Shown here: piece after piece, positions 9,612-17,711 of the stretch
Layout of the letters: each line of letters opens with the position of its first letter
Position numbering within the stretch: the stretch's first letter is position 1
Source: Pseudomonadota bacterium
GTDB lineage: Bacteria > Pseudomonadota > Gammaproteobacteria > Burkholderiales > Ferrovaceae
Reading direction: 5' to 3'
DNA: 32,162 nucleotides
NCBI GenBank assembly: GCA_028873535.1
Contig: JAGWIJ010000033.1
Span: forward strand, 1 to 32,162
The notes under the pieces: generated by a model
What the model was told of the DNA's origin: nothing
The model's database searches: none
What the model saw: the letters and a program-made list of their open reading frames with translations, nothing else
Translations under genes and position numbers: made by a program

Positions 9612-10589
9612 TCAGCCCGGCAGTGGCGCCGGCATCGCCGGCAAACGCCCGTTGTGGCGATAGAACTCGCAGCTCTCGATGAACTCCTGGGTGCTCTTGG
9701 GCATCGGCGTGCGTGCGCGCGCAATATGAAAGACCAGCGCGCGGCCATTCCGGATCAGTTGCAGGCCATCCGAAACGCCATGCGCACTGCGCCCCGCGGG
9801 GCGCTCGGCGTCGGCAGACAGGCAAGCCGGCACGAATTCCACCAGGCGTTCACCGGCGCTCACGAAGCTGGCCCAGACATCGAAAATGTCCGCATCGCCG
9901 CGCAGGGTTTCGACCTTCACGCGCGCCGCCGCAGCGAATGCCTGCACCAGCGTCTCGACGCCGGCAAACAGCGGGATGTCACCGAGCTGGTCGATCAGGC
10001 TGCGTGCGATGCGGTCGATATCGCGCATCGCCTGTCCGGTCTTGATGTAGCGGCCTTCGTAGAATTCCTCGACGGAGATCGAAAAAACGCGGAAGGGTTC
10101 ACCCCACAATTCGTCAATGCCCTCCTCCCCGCTGCGGTGATAGACCATGCGCCCGAGTTCCAGCGCCTCGATCAGGCACTTGCCGCATTCCGCCACCAGG
10201 GAATAGTCACCCCGGATCTCCACACCATCCGACTGCAGGTCGACCAGACGCCGGAAGATGTCACTCGCACGATTGACCAGGGCGCCCGCCAGCATGGCGC
10301 CTTTGACACGGCGGCGCGCAGCGTCGGACTCAGCGTCATACGCCGCACGCGCTTCCTTCAGGCGGCAGCCGGGAACATTGAGCCCGTGCTCGGTGTGATT
10401 GAACAGCCGCCGGGTGAGCGCATCGATGAGATCGCGTTTGGCGCGCAGGGTATCCGCCGGCACCGGGCAGGTCTTGATCCAGTAGCCAGAATAGAACACC
10501 CGCTCCACCCCATCAAAGATGCGGCGTTCGCCCTCCGCAGTCAGGTCCTGCTGGCTGGACGGAAGAAAGGACTGCGGGGCGGTGCTCAT
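9612..10589 (-). CDS. Protein of unknown function
   Basis: I do not recognise a named family for this 325-aa protein. It is soluble by appearance, with no signal peptide or membrane segment, and mostly helical. Recognisable stretches include a GYWIKTCPVPADTLRAKRDL motif, LFNHTEHGLNVPG, RRRVKGAMLAGALVNRASDI, MVYHRSGEEGIDELWGEP and EEFYEGRYIKTGQAMRDID; this patterning and steady codon use suggest a real conserved protein rather than a chance frame. The start at 10589 (MSTAPQSF) is chosen because the longer frame would need a TTG start. It sits 109 nt upstream of the protease gene on the same strand, and is divergent from the gene at 10841 across a 250-nt region that contains an AT-rich patch at 10650-10680. 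Confidence 0.75.
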   Translation of the reverse strand: MSTAPQSFLPSSQQDLTAEGERRIFDGVERVFYSGYWIKTCPVPADTLRAKRDLIDALTRRLFNHTEHGLNVPGCRLKEARAAYDAESDAARRRVKGAMLAGALVNRASDIFRRLVDLQSDGVEIRGDYSLVAECGKCLIEALELGRMVYHRSGEEGIDELWGEPFRVFSISVEEFYEGRYIKTGQAMRDIDRIARSLIDQLGDIPLFAGVETLVQAFAAAARVKVETLRGDADIFDVWASFVSAGERLVEFVPACLSADAERPAGRSAHGVSDGLQLIRNGRALVFHIARARTPMPKSTQEFIESCEFYRHNGRLPAMPAPLPG

Positions 10590-10812
10590 GGTGATGGCAT
10601 CCAGAAATGACAGGATGGGGACAAGCAAGAATCATGCTGCAGAACAGCATTTTTCAAGCGATTGATTTAAATAGATACGCCTTGTCAGGAATTGACGCGA
10701 AGTGTAACGCCATGCCACAGCACGGTGCGGACTGTTCCAGTTCGGAACCCTCCAAACGCGGCACGCGTGACGTCGGCGCATGCGATCATCGTATCCAGGA
10801 GCCTCTCCTTCA

Positions 10813-10848
10813 ATGCAGTCCCTGCCGGTATTCACCAATCATGGCTGA
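10813..10848 (+). other. Possible 11-codon leader ORF
   Basis: An ATG at 10813, 11 nt after AGGAG, opens an 11-codon frame (MQSLPVFTNHG) whose TGA at 10846-10848 overlaps the beginning of the next gene (ATG at 10841). The downstream gene lacks its own good ribosome site, so translational coupling is conceivable. This is inference from spacing only. Confidence 0.25.
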
Positions 10849-11107
10849 CGAAAAAATCAAGGTACGCATCACCGAGACGGATGCGGAAATCGAGGTGGTC
10901 GTGCTGCGCAAGCAGGCCACGCGCATCGAAGTCGTGCTCGGCAGCGGTGTGCACAGCGTGCGCTGCGAACTGGTGCCCAACCGCGCCGAATCGGCCTACT
11001 TCGGTCGCGCCATGGGGCGTGAGATCGTCTATGAACGCAGCCGCAAGCAGGTGCAGGCCGACATCGACCGGGTCAGCCTGCCAAGCCGGGAATTCCGCCG
11101 CCACTGA
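10841..11107 (+). CDS. Small protein of unknown function next to beta-CASP nuclease
   Basis: The 88-aa product (MADEKIKVRITETDAEIEVV...) looks like a small beta-rich domain with a basic C-terminal half ending SREFRRH. I do not recognise a family. Its stop codon is 2 nt before the start of the beta-CASP gene, so the two are almost certainly co-transcribed and may act together, perhaps with RNA. No strong ribosome-binding site precedes the ATG; a short leader ORF overlaps it. The frame is open further upstream but the sequence there is not protein-like. Confidence 0.65.
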   Translation: MADEKIKVRITETDAEIEVVVLRKQATRIEVVLGSGVHSVRCELVPNRAESAYFGRAMGREIVYERSRKQVQADIDRVSLPSREFRRH

Positions 11108-11109
11108 CA

Positions 11110-12510
11110 ATGAAAGCCATGGATCTCACCTTTCTCGGCGCCGCGGGCACCGTCACCGGATCACGTACCCTGGTCAGCCACGAGGGCAAGCACCTGCTGA
11201 TCGACTGTGGCCTCTTCCAGGGCTACAAGAACCTGCGGCAGATGAACTGGGAGCCCTTCGCCTTCGATCCGGCGCAGCTCGAAGCCGTGGTACTCACCCA
11301 CGCCCATATCGACCACTCGGGCGCGCTGCCGCTGCTGATCAAGCGCGGCTTTCGCGGCCGCATCCTGGCGACACCGTCGACCATCGACGTGTGCCGGATC
11401 CTGCTTCCCGACAGTGGACGCCTGCAGGAGGAAGACGCCGGCTACGCCAACCATCGGCGCTTTTCAAGACACGACCCGGCACTGCCGCTCTATACCGAAG
11501 CGGACGCCAACCGCGCGTTGCACCACTTCGAGCCGCTGCCTTTCGGCCAGTCGGCGACTGTGGCGGGCGTGTTCCGCTTCACGTTCCAGGTCGCCGGACA
11601 CATCCTCGGCGCTGCCTCGCTTTCACTGGATTGCGGCGGCAGCACCACGCTGTTTTCGGGCGACCTGGGGCGGCAGGACGACCGTATCATGCCGCCCCCT
11701 GCCCCGATCACGCAGGCCGACCAGATCGTCATCGAATCGACCTACGGTGATCGCCTGCACGACCCGCAGGATGTCGAGACGGCGCTGGCTGAAGTGATCC
11801 AGCGCACCGCTGCGCGCGGCGGCATCGTGGTGGTGCCCGCCTTCGCGGTAGGACGCGCCCAGGCCCTGCTGTACGCCATCCATCGCCTGAAGGCGCGGCA
11901 GCTCATCCCGGACCTGCCGATCTTTCTCAACAGCCCGATGGCGATCGACCTGACCGACCTCTATCGCCGTCATCGCGCCGAACATCGCCTGTCGCCGGAG
12001 GAATGCAGCGGCATGTGCGATGTCGCCAGGATGACCCGCACCGTCGAACAATCGACAGCGCTCAACCTGTTGCGCAGCCCGGCAGTGATCGTCTCGGCCA
12101 GCGGCATGGCCACTGGCGGTCGCGTGCTCCACCATCTGCGCGCCCTGGGTCCAGATCACCGCAACACCATCGTGTTCGCAGGCTTCCAGGCCGCCGGCAC
12201 ACGCGGCGCGCGACTGGTGGCCGGCGAGCGCACGATCCGCATCCACGGCGAGGACGTCCGCATCAATGCCGAGGTGGTATCGCTGGCTGGCATGTCAGCC
12301 CATGCCGATGCCGCCCAGCTCATCCTTTGGCTGCGTACGGCCCCTCGCCCGCCACGCTGCGTCTACATCAACCACGGCGAGCCCGGGGCGGCAGACGCCC
12401 TCAGGCAGCGCATCGAGCGCGAACTCGGCTGGACCGCCATCGTGCCGCGGCATGGGCAATGCCTGACGCCGGATGCCGCAGGCTTGCCACCAGGCGCACG
12501 CACCAGCTGA
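11110..12510 (+). CDS. Metallo-beta-lactamase/beta-CASP RNase-like protein
   Basis: The 466-aa protein is a metal-dependent hydrolase of the beta-CASP group (CPSF-73/RNA specificity domain), whose members act as endo- or exonucleases on RNA. Metal ligands are visible: HAHIDHSG (64-71), the His in AGHILGA (~164), Asp in FSGDLG (~184) and the motifs STYGDR (~210), GMSAHAD (~397) and YINHGEPG (~421). The beta-CASP insert lies between about 210 and 390. No signal peptide, so cytoplasmic. Start may be 11110 or 11119; neither has a good ribosome site, consistent with coupling to the gene ending at 11107. Natural RNA targets cannot be inferred. It is convergent with the hydrogenase-like operon, with 43 nt between stops. 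Confidence 0.92.
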   Translation: MKAMDLTFLGAAGTVTGSRTLVSHEGKHLLIDCGLFQGYKNLRQMNWEPFAFDPAQLEAVVLTHAHIDHSGALPLLIKRGFRGRILATPSTIDVCRILLPDSGRLQEEDAGYANHRRFSRHDPALPLYTEADANRALHHFEPLPFGQSATVAGVFRFTFQVAGHILGAASLSLDCGGSTTLFSGDLGRQDDRIMPPPAPITQADQIVIESTYGDRLHDPQDVETALAEVIQRTAARGGIVVVPAFAVGRAQALLYAIHRLKARQLIPDLPIFLNSPMAIDLTDLYRRHRAEHRLSPEECSGMCDVARMTRTVEQSTALNLLRSPAVIVSASGMATGGRVLHHLRALGPDHRNTIVFAGFQAAGTRGARLVAGERTIRIHGEDVRINAEVVSLAGMSAHADAAQLILWLRTAPRPPRCVYINHGEPGAADALRQRIERELGWTAIVPRHGQCLTPDAAGLPPGARTS

Positions 12511-12553
12511 ATTGCCGGCGGACCGCACAGCCGCCATCTGCCGCCGTTGCGGC

Positions 12554-13078
12554 TCAGGCCGGACCTGCGTGTGCACGCGCCACGACCGCAAGGATGCCGG
12601 TCAGGATCTGCCTGGGGCTGGGCGGACAGCCCGGCACCGTGAAGTCGACCGGCAGCACATTGGCGACGCGGCCACAACTGGCGTAGCTCTCGCCGAAGAT
12701 CCCGCCATCGCAGGCACAATCACCCACCGCCACCACCAGCTTGGGATCCGGTGTCGCGGCATGGGTGCGCCGCAGCGCTTCTTCCATGTTGCGCGCCACG
12801 GGCCCTGTCACCAGCAGCAGATCAGCGTGACGCGGACTGGCCACGAACCGGATGCCCAACCCCTCGATGTTGTAGTAGGGATTCCCGAGGGCGTGGATCT
12901 CCAGTTCGCAGCCGTTGCACGATCCGGCATCCACGTGCCGGATCGCCAGCGCCCGGCCCAGGACGTCCAGGATGTCCTGATGGATCCGCTGCACGGCACG
13001 CGCTTCCTCATGCGTCGGAGCGGGTGCCGTTTCGGTGAGGATGCCGGTGCGCAGCACCTGTCTGATCACGCGCCACAT
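12554..13078 (-). CDS. Hydrogenase-like small subunit (NuoB/HyfI-type) of Ehr-type complex
   Basis: The 174-aa protein corresponds to the small subunit of complex I/group 4 hydrogenases, which carries the [4Fe-4S] cluster nearest the active site. The ligand cysteines are kept: Cys54 and Cys57 in GSCNGCELE, Cys121 in GDCACDGG and Cys151 in PGCPPSP. The CxxC arrangement is the hydrogenase type rather than the tandem CC of NuoB. TGPVARNMEEAL is also diagnostic. It is the last gene of the operon; its ATG shares one base with the stop codon of the large-subunit gene (TGATG), so translation is probably coupled. The partner large subunit lacks Ni-Fe ligands, so this subunit probably does not feed a hydrogenase centre. 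Confidence 0.9.
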   Translation of the reverse strand: MWRVIRQVLRTGILTETAPAPTHEEARAVQRIHQDILDVLGRALAIRHVDAGSCNGCELEIHALGNPYYNIEGLGIRFVASPRHADLLLVTGPVARNMEEALRRTHAATPDPKLVVAVGDCACDGGIFGESYASCGRVANVLPVDFTVPGCPPSPRQILTGILAVVARAHAGPA

Positions 13079-14628
13079 CAGAGGTCGTGTCCTGAGTAGC
13101 TGAGGTTGAAGGATTTGTTGATCAGGGGGAAGTCGGCCACGATGTTGCCCATCACCGCGTGCTCCAGAACCGGCCAGTTCTGCCAGGAGGGATCGTGGCA
13201 ATGGCAGCGCACGATGCGGTCGTCAGGCCCCAATTCCAGCGCCACGAACACTTCACCGCGCCACGCTTCCACCCAACCGGCGCCGATCGAAACCCGGCCG
13301 CGCGCGCGCGCATCGACGCGCGCGGCACCCGGCGCCAGGCCGCTGCACAATGCACGGATCAGGCGCAGCGACTCGAACACCTCGTCGAAGCGCACGGCGA
13401 CGCGTGCCGCCACGTCACCATCACCGCGGCCGGCCTTTCTGACTGCCAGACCGTCGTAAGGGGACCAGGGCTGATCGCAGCGGAGATCCGCTGCCTGAGC
13501 GCTGGCGCGGCCGGCCATGCCGGCCAGACCCAGCTGGGCTGCCAATGAAGGCGTCACCTGCCCGGTGCCGACGAAGCGATCCTGCAGGCCGGCATGTTCG
13601 TCGTACACGGCCCTGAGCACGCGGACGCTGCGCTCGACGCTGTCGCACTGCGCGCGCATGCGATCCAGCATGGGCGCCGCCGGATCCGCAGCCACACCGC
13701 CAGGCACGATCGCGTCCATCATCAGGCGATGTCCGAACGCTTCGCCGGATAGGCGCTGCCAATCCTCGCGCAGGCGCGAGAACTGCGTGAGGCCAAATGC
13801 AAGCGCCGCATCATTGCCCAGCGCGCCCAGGTCCCCCAGGTGGTTGGCGACGCGCTCGCGCTCGAGCATCAGTGCACGCAGTTCCTGCGCGCGCCGGGGC
13901 AGCTCCGTCTGCCAGGCGCTTTCCAGGGCCATGCAATAGGCCCAGGCAAAGCCTACGGTGGTGTCGCCGGAGACTCGCCCGGCCAGGCGGTGTGCGTCGA
14001 GCGGCGGCAATTCGGTGAAGCGCCGCTCGACGCCCTTGTGCACATAGCCCAGGCGCTCCTCCAGGCGCAGCACCTTTTCGCCGACCACCGAAAAACGGAA
14101 ATGCCCCGGCTCGATGATGCCGGCATGCACCGGCCCCACGGCGATCTCATGGACACCATCGCCTTCGACACGCACAAAGGCATAGTCTGCCGGCAGGCTT
14201 CCAGCCGGCAGACCGGCCAGAACCTGGTCGGCTTGCAAGGGTCTTGCCCCCGCCTGCCACAAGCCATGGTCGAGCCAGGGACGGCGGTCGCCGCTGCCCT
14301 GGGCGGCGATGCCGGACAGGTCGCGCAGGGCGCGCTGCATGCGATCGGCGCACGGAAACCAGGCTGTCAGATCAGGATAGCCGCCCGGCCGCTGCTCTAG
14401 CGGCAGTTCAAGCCACACCAGCCCCTCCGTCAGCGCGAGCGCTGCGCACGCCGAGGCAGGCGCGCCTCCCGCTGCACGCTCGACGCCCCACACCGCGATC
14501 AGGCGTCCGCCCTGCCCGGCGATCGCGCTGGCGCACGCGCGCCAGCCCTCGCTGTCGACCCGCGCGTGCCAGATCGGCAGGGGAGCCCCCAGCCTTGCGC
14601 GATCGAGCTGAAGATCTTCCAGCGTCAT
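13078..14628 (-). CDS. Hydrogenase-like large subunit (NuoC-NuoD/HyfG-type) lacking the Ni-Fe cysteines
   Basis: The 516-aa protein fuses a NuoC-like domain (~1-125; CADRMQRALRDLSGI, RRPWLDHG) to a NuoD/hydrogenase large-subunit domain (~145-516; GPVHAGIIEPGHFRFSVVGE, ERLGYVHKGVERRF). In true [NiFe] enzymes two CxxC pairs bind the metals. Here the first is replaced by RVSGDTTVGFAWAYC (pair position ~219-224) and the second, C-terminal pair by NLSYSG (508-513), immediately before the stop. Both are therefore absent, with no sign of frameshift and with conserved surroundings. No C-terminal maturation peptide is present. This places it with Ehr-type proteins. It starts 4 nt after the preceding gene and overlaps the next. 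Confidence 0.9.
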   Translation of the reverse strand: MTLEDLQLDRARLGAPLPIWHARVDSEGWRACASAIAGQGGRLIAVWGVERAAGGAPASACAALALTEGLVWLELPLEQRPGGYPDLTAWFPCADRMQRALRDLSGIAAQGSGDRRPWLDHGLWQAGARPLQADQVLAGLPAGSLPADYAFVRVEGDGVHEIAVGPVHAGIIEPGHFRFSVVGEKVLRLEERLGYVHKGVERRFTELPPLDAHRLAGRVSGDTTVGFAWAYCMALESAWQTELPRRAQELRALMLERERVANHLGDLGALGNDAALAFGLTQFSRLREDWQRLSGEAFGHRLMMDAIVPGGVAADPAAPMLDRMRAQCDSVERSVRVLRAVYDEHAGLQDRFVGTGQVTPSLAAQLGLAGMAGRASAQAADLRCDQPWSPYDGLAVRKAGRGDGDVAARVAVRFDEVFESLRLIRALCSGLAPGAARVDARARGRVSIGAGWVEAWRGEVFVALELGPDDRIVRCHCHDPSWQNWPVLEHAVMGNIVADFPLINKSFNLSYSGHDL

Positions 14629-14632
14629 GGTG

Positions 14633-16102
14633 TCAGTTCCCGATCATGGCCGCGGCCTGACGATACCAGGCGTCGAGATAGGGCGGGATGTAAAGCCCCA
14701 GCATCAGTCCCAATGTCAGGTGCACGAATACTGGCACCAGGGCTGGACGATGTGCCAGGGGCTTCACGCTGGTCTCGCCGAACACCATGCCCTGGACCCG
14801 TCCGAAGACCGAAGCGAAAGCCACTGCCAGCGCGATCAGCAGCAAGGGCGTCGCCCAGGGATGGTCGCGCATCGCGGTGGTCAGGATCAGGAATTCGCTG
14901 GCGAACACGCCGAAGGGAGGCATGCCCAGGATCGCGAGTGTCCCGATCATCAATCCCCATGCCACCGTCGGACTGATCTTGAGCAGGCCGCGGATGCCGT
15001 CCATGAGTTGGGTCCCGGCCTTCTGGGTGGCGTGACCGACCGCGAAGAAGATCGCCGACTTGATGAGCGAGTGCACCGTCATGTGCAGCAGGCCGGCGTA
15101 GGTCGCGATCGGGCCGCCCATGCCGAAGGCGAAGGTCATCATGCCCATGTGCTCGATGGACGAGTAGGCGAACATGCGCTTCACGTCACGCTGGCGGATC
15201 AGGAAGAACACGGCCGCCACCACCGAGAGCAGGCCGAAACCCATCATCAGCCGCCCGGACAGCGCGTTGCCGTGGAGCGCGCCGTCGGTCAGCACCTTGC
15301 AGCGCAGGACTGCATACAGCGCGACGTTGAGGAGCAGCCCTGACAGCACCGCCGACACCGGCGTCGGGCCTTCGGCATGGGCGTCGGGCAGCCAGTTGTG
15401 CACCGGCACCAGCCCCACCTTGGTGCCATAGCCGATGAACAGGAAGGCGAATGCCAATGTGATGACATCGGGATCGAGTTGCCCTTTCACGGCATCCAGA
15501 TTGCTCCACAGCAAGGCACCGCCCCCAGGCGGCATGACTTTTTCGGCTGCCATGTAGAGCAGCACCGTCCCGAACAGTGCCTGGGCAATCCCGACGCCGC
15601 ACAGGATGAAATACTTCCAGGCCGCCTCCAGGCTGGCTGCCGTACGGTAGACGCTGACCAGCAGCACCGTGGTCAGCGTCGCCGCTTCCATGGCCACCCA
15701 GATGATGCCCATGTTGTTGGTGGAAAGTGCCAGCAGCATCGTGAAGCTGAACAACTGGTACATGCTGTGGTACAGGCGCAGGCGCGGCGCCGTCATCTTG
15801 CCGTGATCGCTTTCCACGCGCATGTAGGGGCGCGAAAAGACCGCGGTGGTGAGCCCGACCAAGGCCGTCAGGGTCAGCAGGAACACATTCAGCGCATCGA
15901 CGTAGAACGCGTTGTCCCACAGCAGGACCGGCCCGGCACGGACGACGTGCATGGCCAGCGCGCAGGCCGCGAAAAAGGTCCCGCAGCTGAACGTGACATT
16001 GAGATCCCGCGCACGCTCGCGGTGTCCGCACAAGGCCAGCACCGCTGCGCCGGCCAGTGGGCAGGCGAGCAGCAAGGCCAGGGCCAGGGCTTCTTGCGTC
16101 AA
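14633..16102 (-). CDS. hyfF: Hydrogenase-4 component F-like antiporter subunit
   Basis: The 489-aa membrane protein belongs to the NuoL/M/N-Mrp antiporter family that is thought to move H+ or Na+. About 13-14 hydrophobic segments are apparent. Functional residues are present: Glu in WVAMEAATLTT, Lys in YGTKVGLVPVHNWLPDAHAE, His-Lys in TVHSLIKSAIFF, and DVKRMFAYSSIEHMG. The first codon is TTG, one base after the stop of the preceding gene; no ATG exists until well inside the second membrane segment, so TTG is accepted. Its neighbours order as B-C-E-F-large-small, matching hyf without the D and H subunits. Confidence 0.92.
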   Translation of the reverse strand: MTQEALALALLLACPLAGAAVLALCGHRERARDLNVTFSCGTFFAACALAMHVVRAGPVLLWDNAFYVDALNVFLLTLTALVGLTTAVFSRPYMRVESDHGKMTAPRLRLYHSMYQLFSFTMLLALSTNNMGIIWVAMEAATLTTVLLVSVYRTAASLEAAWKYFILCGVGIAQALFGTVLLYMAAEKVMPPGGGALLWSNLDAVKGQLDPDVITLAFAFLFIGYGTKVGLVPVHNWLPDAHAEGPTPVSAVLSGLLLNVALYAVLRCKVLTDGALHGNALSGRLMMGFGLLSVVAAVFFLIRQRDVKRMFAYSSIEHMGMMTFAFGMGGPIATYAGLLHMTVHSLIKSAIFFAVGHATQKAGTQLMDGIRGLLKISPTVAWGLMIGTLAILGMPPFGVFASEFLILTTAMRDHPWATPLLLIALAVAFASVFGRVQGMVFGETSVKPLAHRPALVPVFVHLTLGLMLGLYIPPYLDAWYRQAAAMIGN

Positions 16103-16103
16103 T

Positions 16104-16763
16104 TCAGTCGTCCTTGAGCTGTTCGAGGTGGTGGATGTCCAGGCTGTCGAACTGCTCGCGGATCTGGAACATGAACACGCCCAGGATCAGCACGCCGACC
16201 AGCACGTCCAGCCCGATGCCCAGCTCGACCACCATCGGCATGCCGTAGGTCGCTGCGGTGGCCGCAAAGAACAGTCCGTTTTCCATCGCCAGGAAGCCGA
16301 TGACCTGCGGTACCGCCTTGGTGCGCGTGATCATCATCAGGAACGACAGCAGCACGCAGGCCAGTGCGATCCCCAGGGTGCCGCTGGCCAGTGCCGACGA
16401 CAGGTGCGAGATCGGGATGGAAAGATTGAAGGCGAAGATCACCACACCGATGCCGATCAGCATCGTGGTCGGGATGTTGATCAGCGTCTCGACATCCCGG
16501 CGGATCCCCAGCCGGTCGAGCACGCGATGCAGCAGCCAGGGGATCAGCAGCACCTTGAGCACGACCGTGAGGCCGGCCGAAAGGTAGAGGTGGTGCTGCC
16601 GGGTCACGTAGCCCACCACGGCGGTGGCCAGCGCAAGCGTGGCGCCCTGCATGGTGAACAGGTGGATCAGCGCCAGCATCCGGCGCTGCGAGGTCATGGC
16701 AAAGGCCAGCAGCAACAGCACCGCGCCGAGCAGGTTGACGAACTGGGGCAGCAAGGCGCTCAT
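16104..16763 (-). CDS. hyfE: Hydrogenase-4 component E-like membrane subunit
   Basis: The 219-aa protein is almost entirely hydrophobic, with about six to seven membrane segments, and resembles HyfE, whose C-terminal half is related to NuoK/MrpC. Recognisable features are FAMTSQRRMLALIHLFTMQG near residue 25, LTVVLKVLLIPWLL, and the C-terminal FLAMENGLFFAA with a membrane-buried Glu corresponding to the NuoK glutamate. Its ATG directly abuts the stop of hyfC (TGAATG). It probably links the antiporter subunits to the proton path of the membrane arm. Confidence 0.9.
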   Translation of the reverse strand: MSALLPQFVNLLGAVLLLLAFAMTSQRRMLALIHLFTMQGATLALATAVVGYVTRQHHLYLSAGLTVVLKVLLIPWLLHRVLDRLGIRRDVETLINIPTTMLIGIGVVIFAFNLSIPISHLSSALASGTLGIALACVLLSFLMMITRTKAVPQVIGFLAMENGLFFAATAATYGMPMVVELGIGLDVLVGVLILGVFMFQIREQFDSLDIHHLEQLKDD

Positions 16764-17711
16764 TCAGCGCGCCAGGAGCAGTTGGACCAGCATGCCGAGC
16801 ACCGCCAGCAGGAAAGCCGTGGCCAGGAATTCCGGTACGCGGAAAATGCGCATCTTTGCGTTCACGGTCTCCCATACCGCCACCAGGAAGCCCCCCACGC
16901 CCAGCTTGAACAGCAGCGCCGGCAGAGCCAGCAGCATCGCCGCCGGCGCGCGCGCTTCCGCGATGCCCCAGGGAAAGAACAGCGCCAGGCCGATGCAGGA
17001 ATACGCGAACAGCTTCAGGCTCGCGGCCCATTCGAGCAGCGCCAGGTGCCGTCCCGAGTACTCCAGCAGGAGTGCCTCGTGCAGCATGGTCAATTCGAGG
17101 TGAGTGGCCGGGTTGTCGATGGGAACGCGCGCATTCTCGGCCAGCGAGACCATCAGGAACGCCACGGCGGCAAAGGCCATCCCTGGATAGATGGCGAAGT
17201 CGCGATGCGCCAGCGTCTCCACGATGGTGGTGAGTGAGGTCGATTTCGAGATCAGCGAGGCCGAGAACAGCACGGTGAGAAGTGCCGGCTCCGCCAGGAA
17301 GCCCACCAGCATTTCGCGGCGCGCCCCCATGCTGCCGAAGGCCGTGCCGATATCCATCGCGGCCAGCGAGATGAATACGCGCGCCAGCGCGAACAGGCCC
17401 ACCAGTGCAATGGTGTCCGCGGCCGGCGCCAGCGGCAGATCGGTCGACAGGGTCGGGATGATCGAGCAGGCCAGCACCATGCAGCCGAACTTGAGATAGG
17501 GCGCCATGCGGAACAGTGACGAGGCATGGTCCGCCACCATGGACTCCTTGTTGAACAGCTTGTGCAGCATCCGATAGGGCTGCAGCAGGCCGGGCGCCGA
17601 CCTGTTCTGCAGCCATGCGCGCCACTGGTTCACCCAGCCGCTCAGCAAGGGTGCCAGCGCGATGGCGATGACGATCTCGAGCAACTGCGAGAGGACGCCG
17701 GAAAAGCTCAT
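16764..17711 (-). CDS. hyfC: Hydrogenase-4 component C-like membrane anchor (NuoH family)
   Basis: The 315-aa protein is the NuoH/HycD-type subunit that joins the electron-transfer module to the membrane arm. It has about eight hydrophobic segments and family motifs: LLQPYRMLHKLFNKES, ALARVFISLAAMDIGTAFG, and VPIDNPATHLELTMLHEAL, the last containing conserved acidic residues that line the NuoH channel. The start at 17711 gives MSFSGVLSQLLEI and overlaps the stop of hyfB by ATGA; an open frame 100 codons upstream is the shadow of hyfB. Confidence 0.92.
   Translation of the reverse strand: MSFSGVLSQLLEIVIAIALAPLLSGWVNQWRAWLQNRSAPGLLQPYRMLHKLFNKESMVADHASSLFRMAPYLKFGCMVLACSIIPTLSTDLPLAPAADTIALVGLFALARVFISLAAMDIGTAFGSMGARREMLVGFLAEPALLTVLFSASLISKSTSLTTIVETLAHRDFAIYPGMAFAAVAFLMVSLAENARVPIDNPATHLELTMLHEALLLEYSGRHLALLEWAASLKLFAYSCIGLALFFPWGIAEARAPAAMLLALPALLFKLGVGGFLVAVWETVNAKMRIFRVPEFLATAFLLAVLGMLVQLLLAR

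Noticed and set aside
10640-10690. TCAA-GCGA-TTGA as a possible FNR-type site between the divergent genes
   Set aside because: The half-sites are in the wrong orientation (everted) compared with TTGAT-N4-ATCAA.
12511-12553. GC-rich repeats between the beta-CASP gene and the hydrogenase-like operon as a bidirectional terminator
   Set aside because: No long perfect stem and no T-run in either direction.
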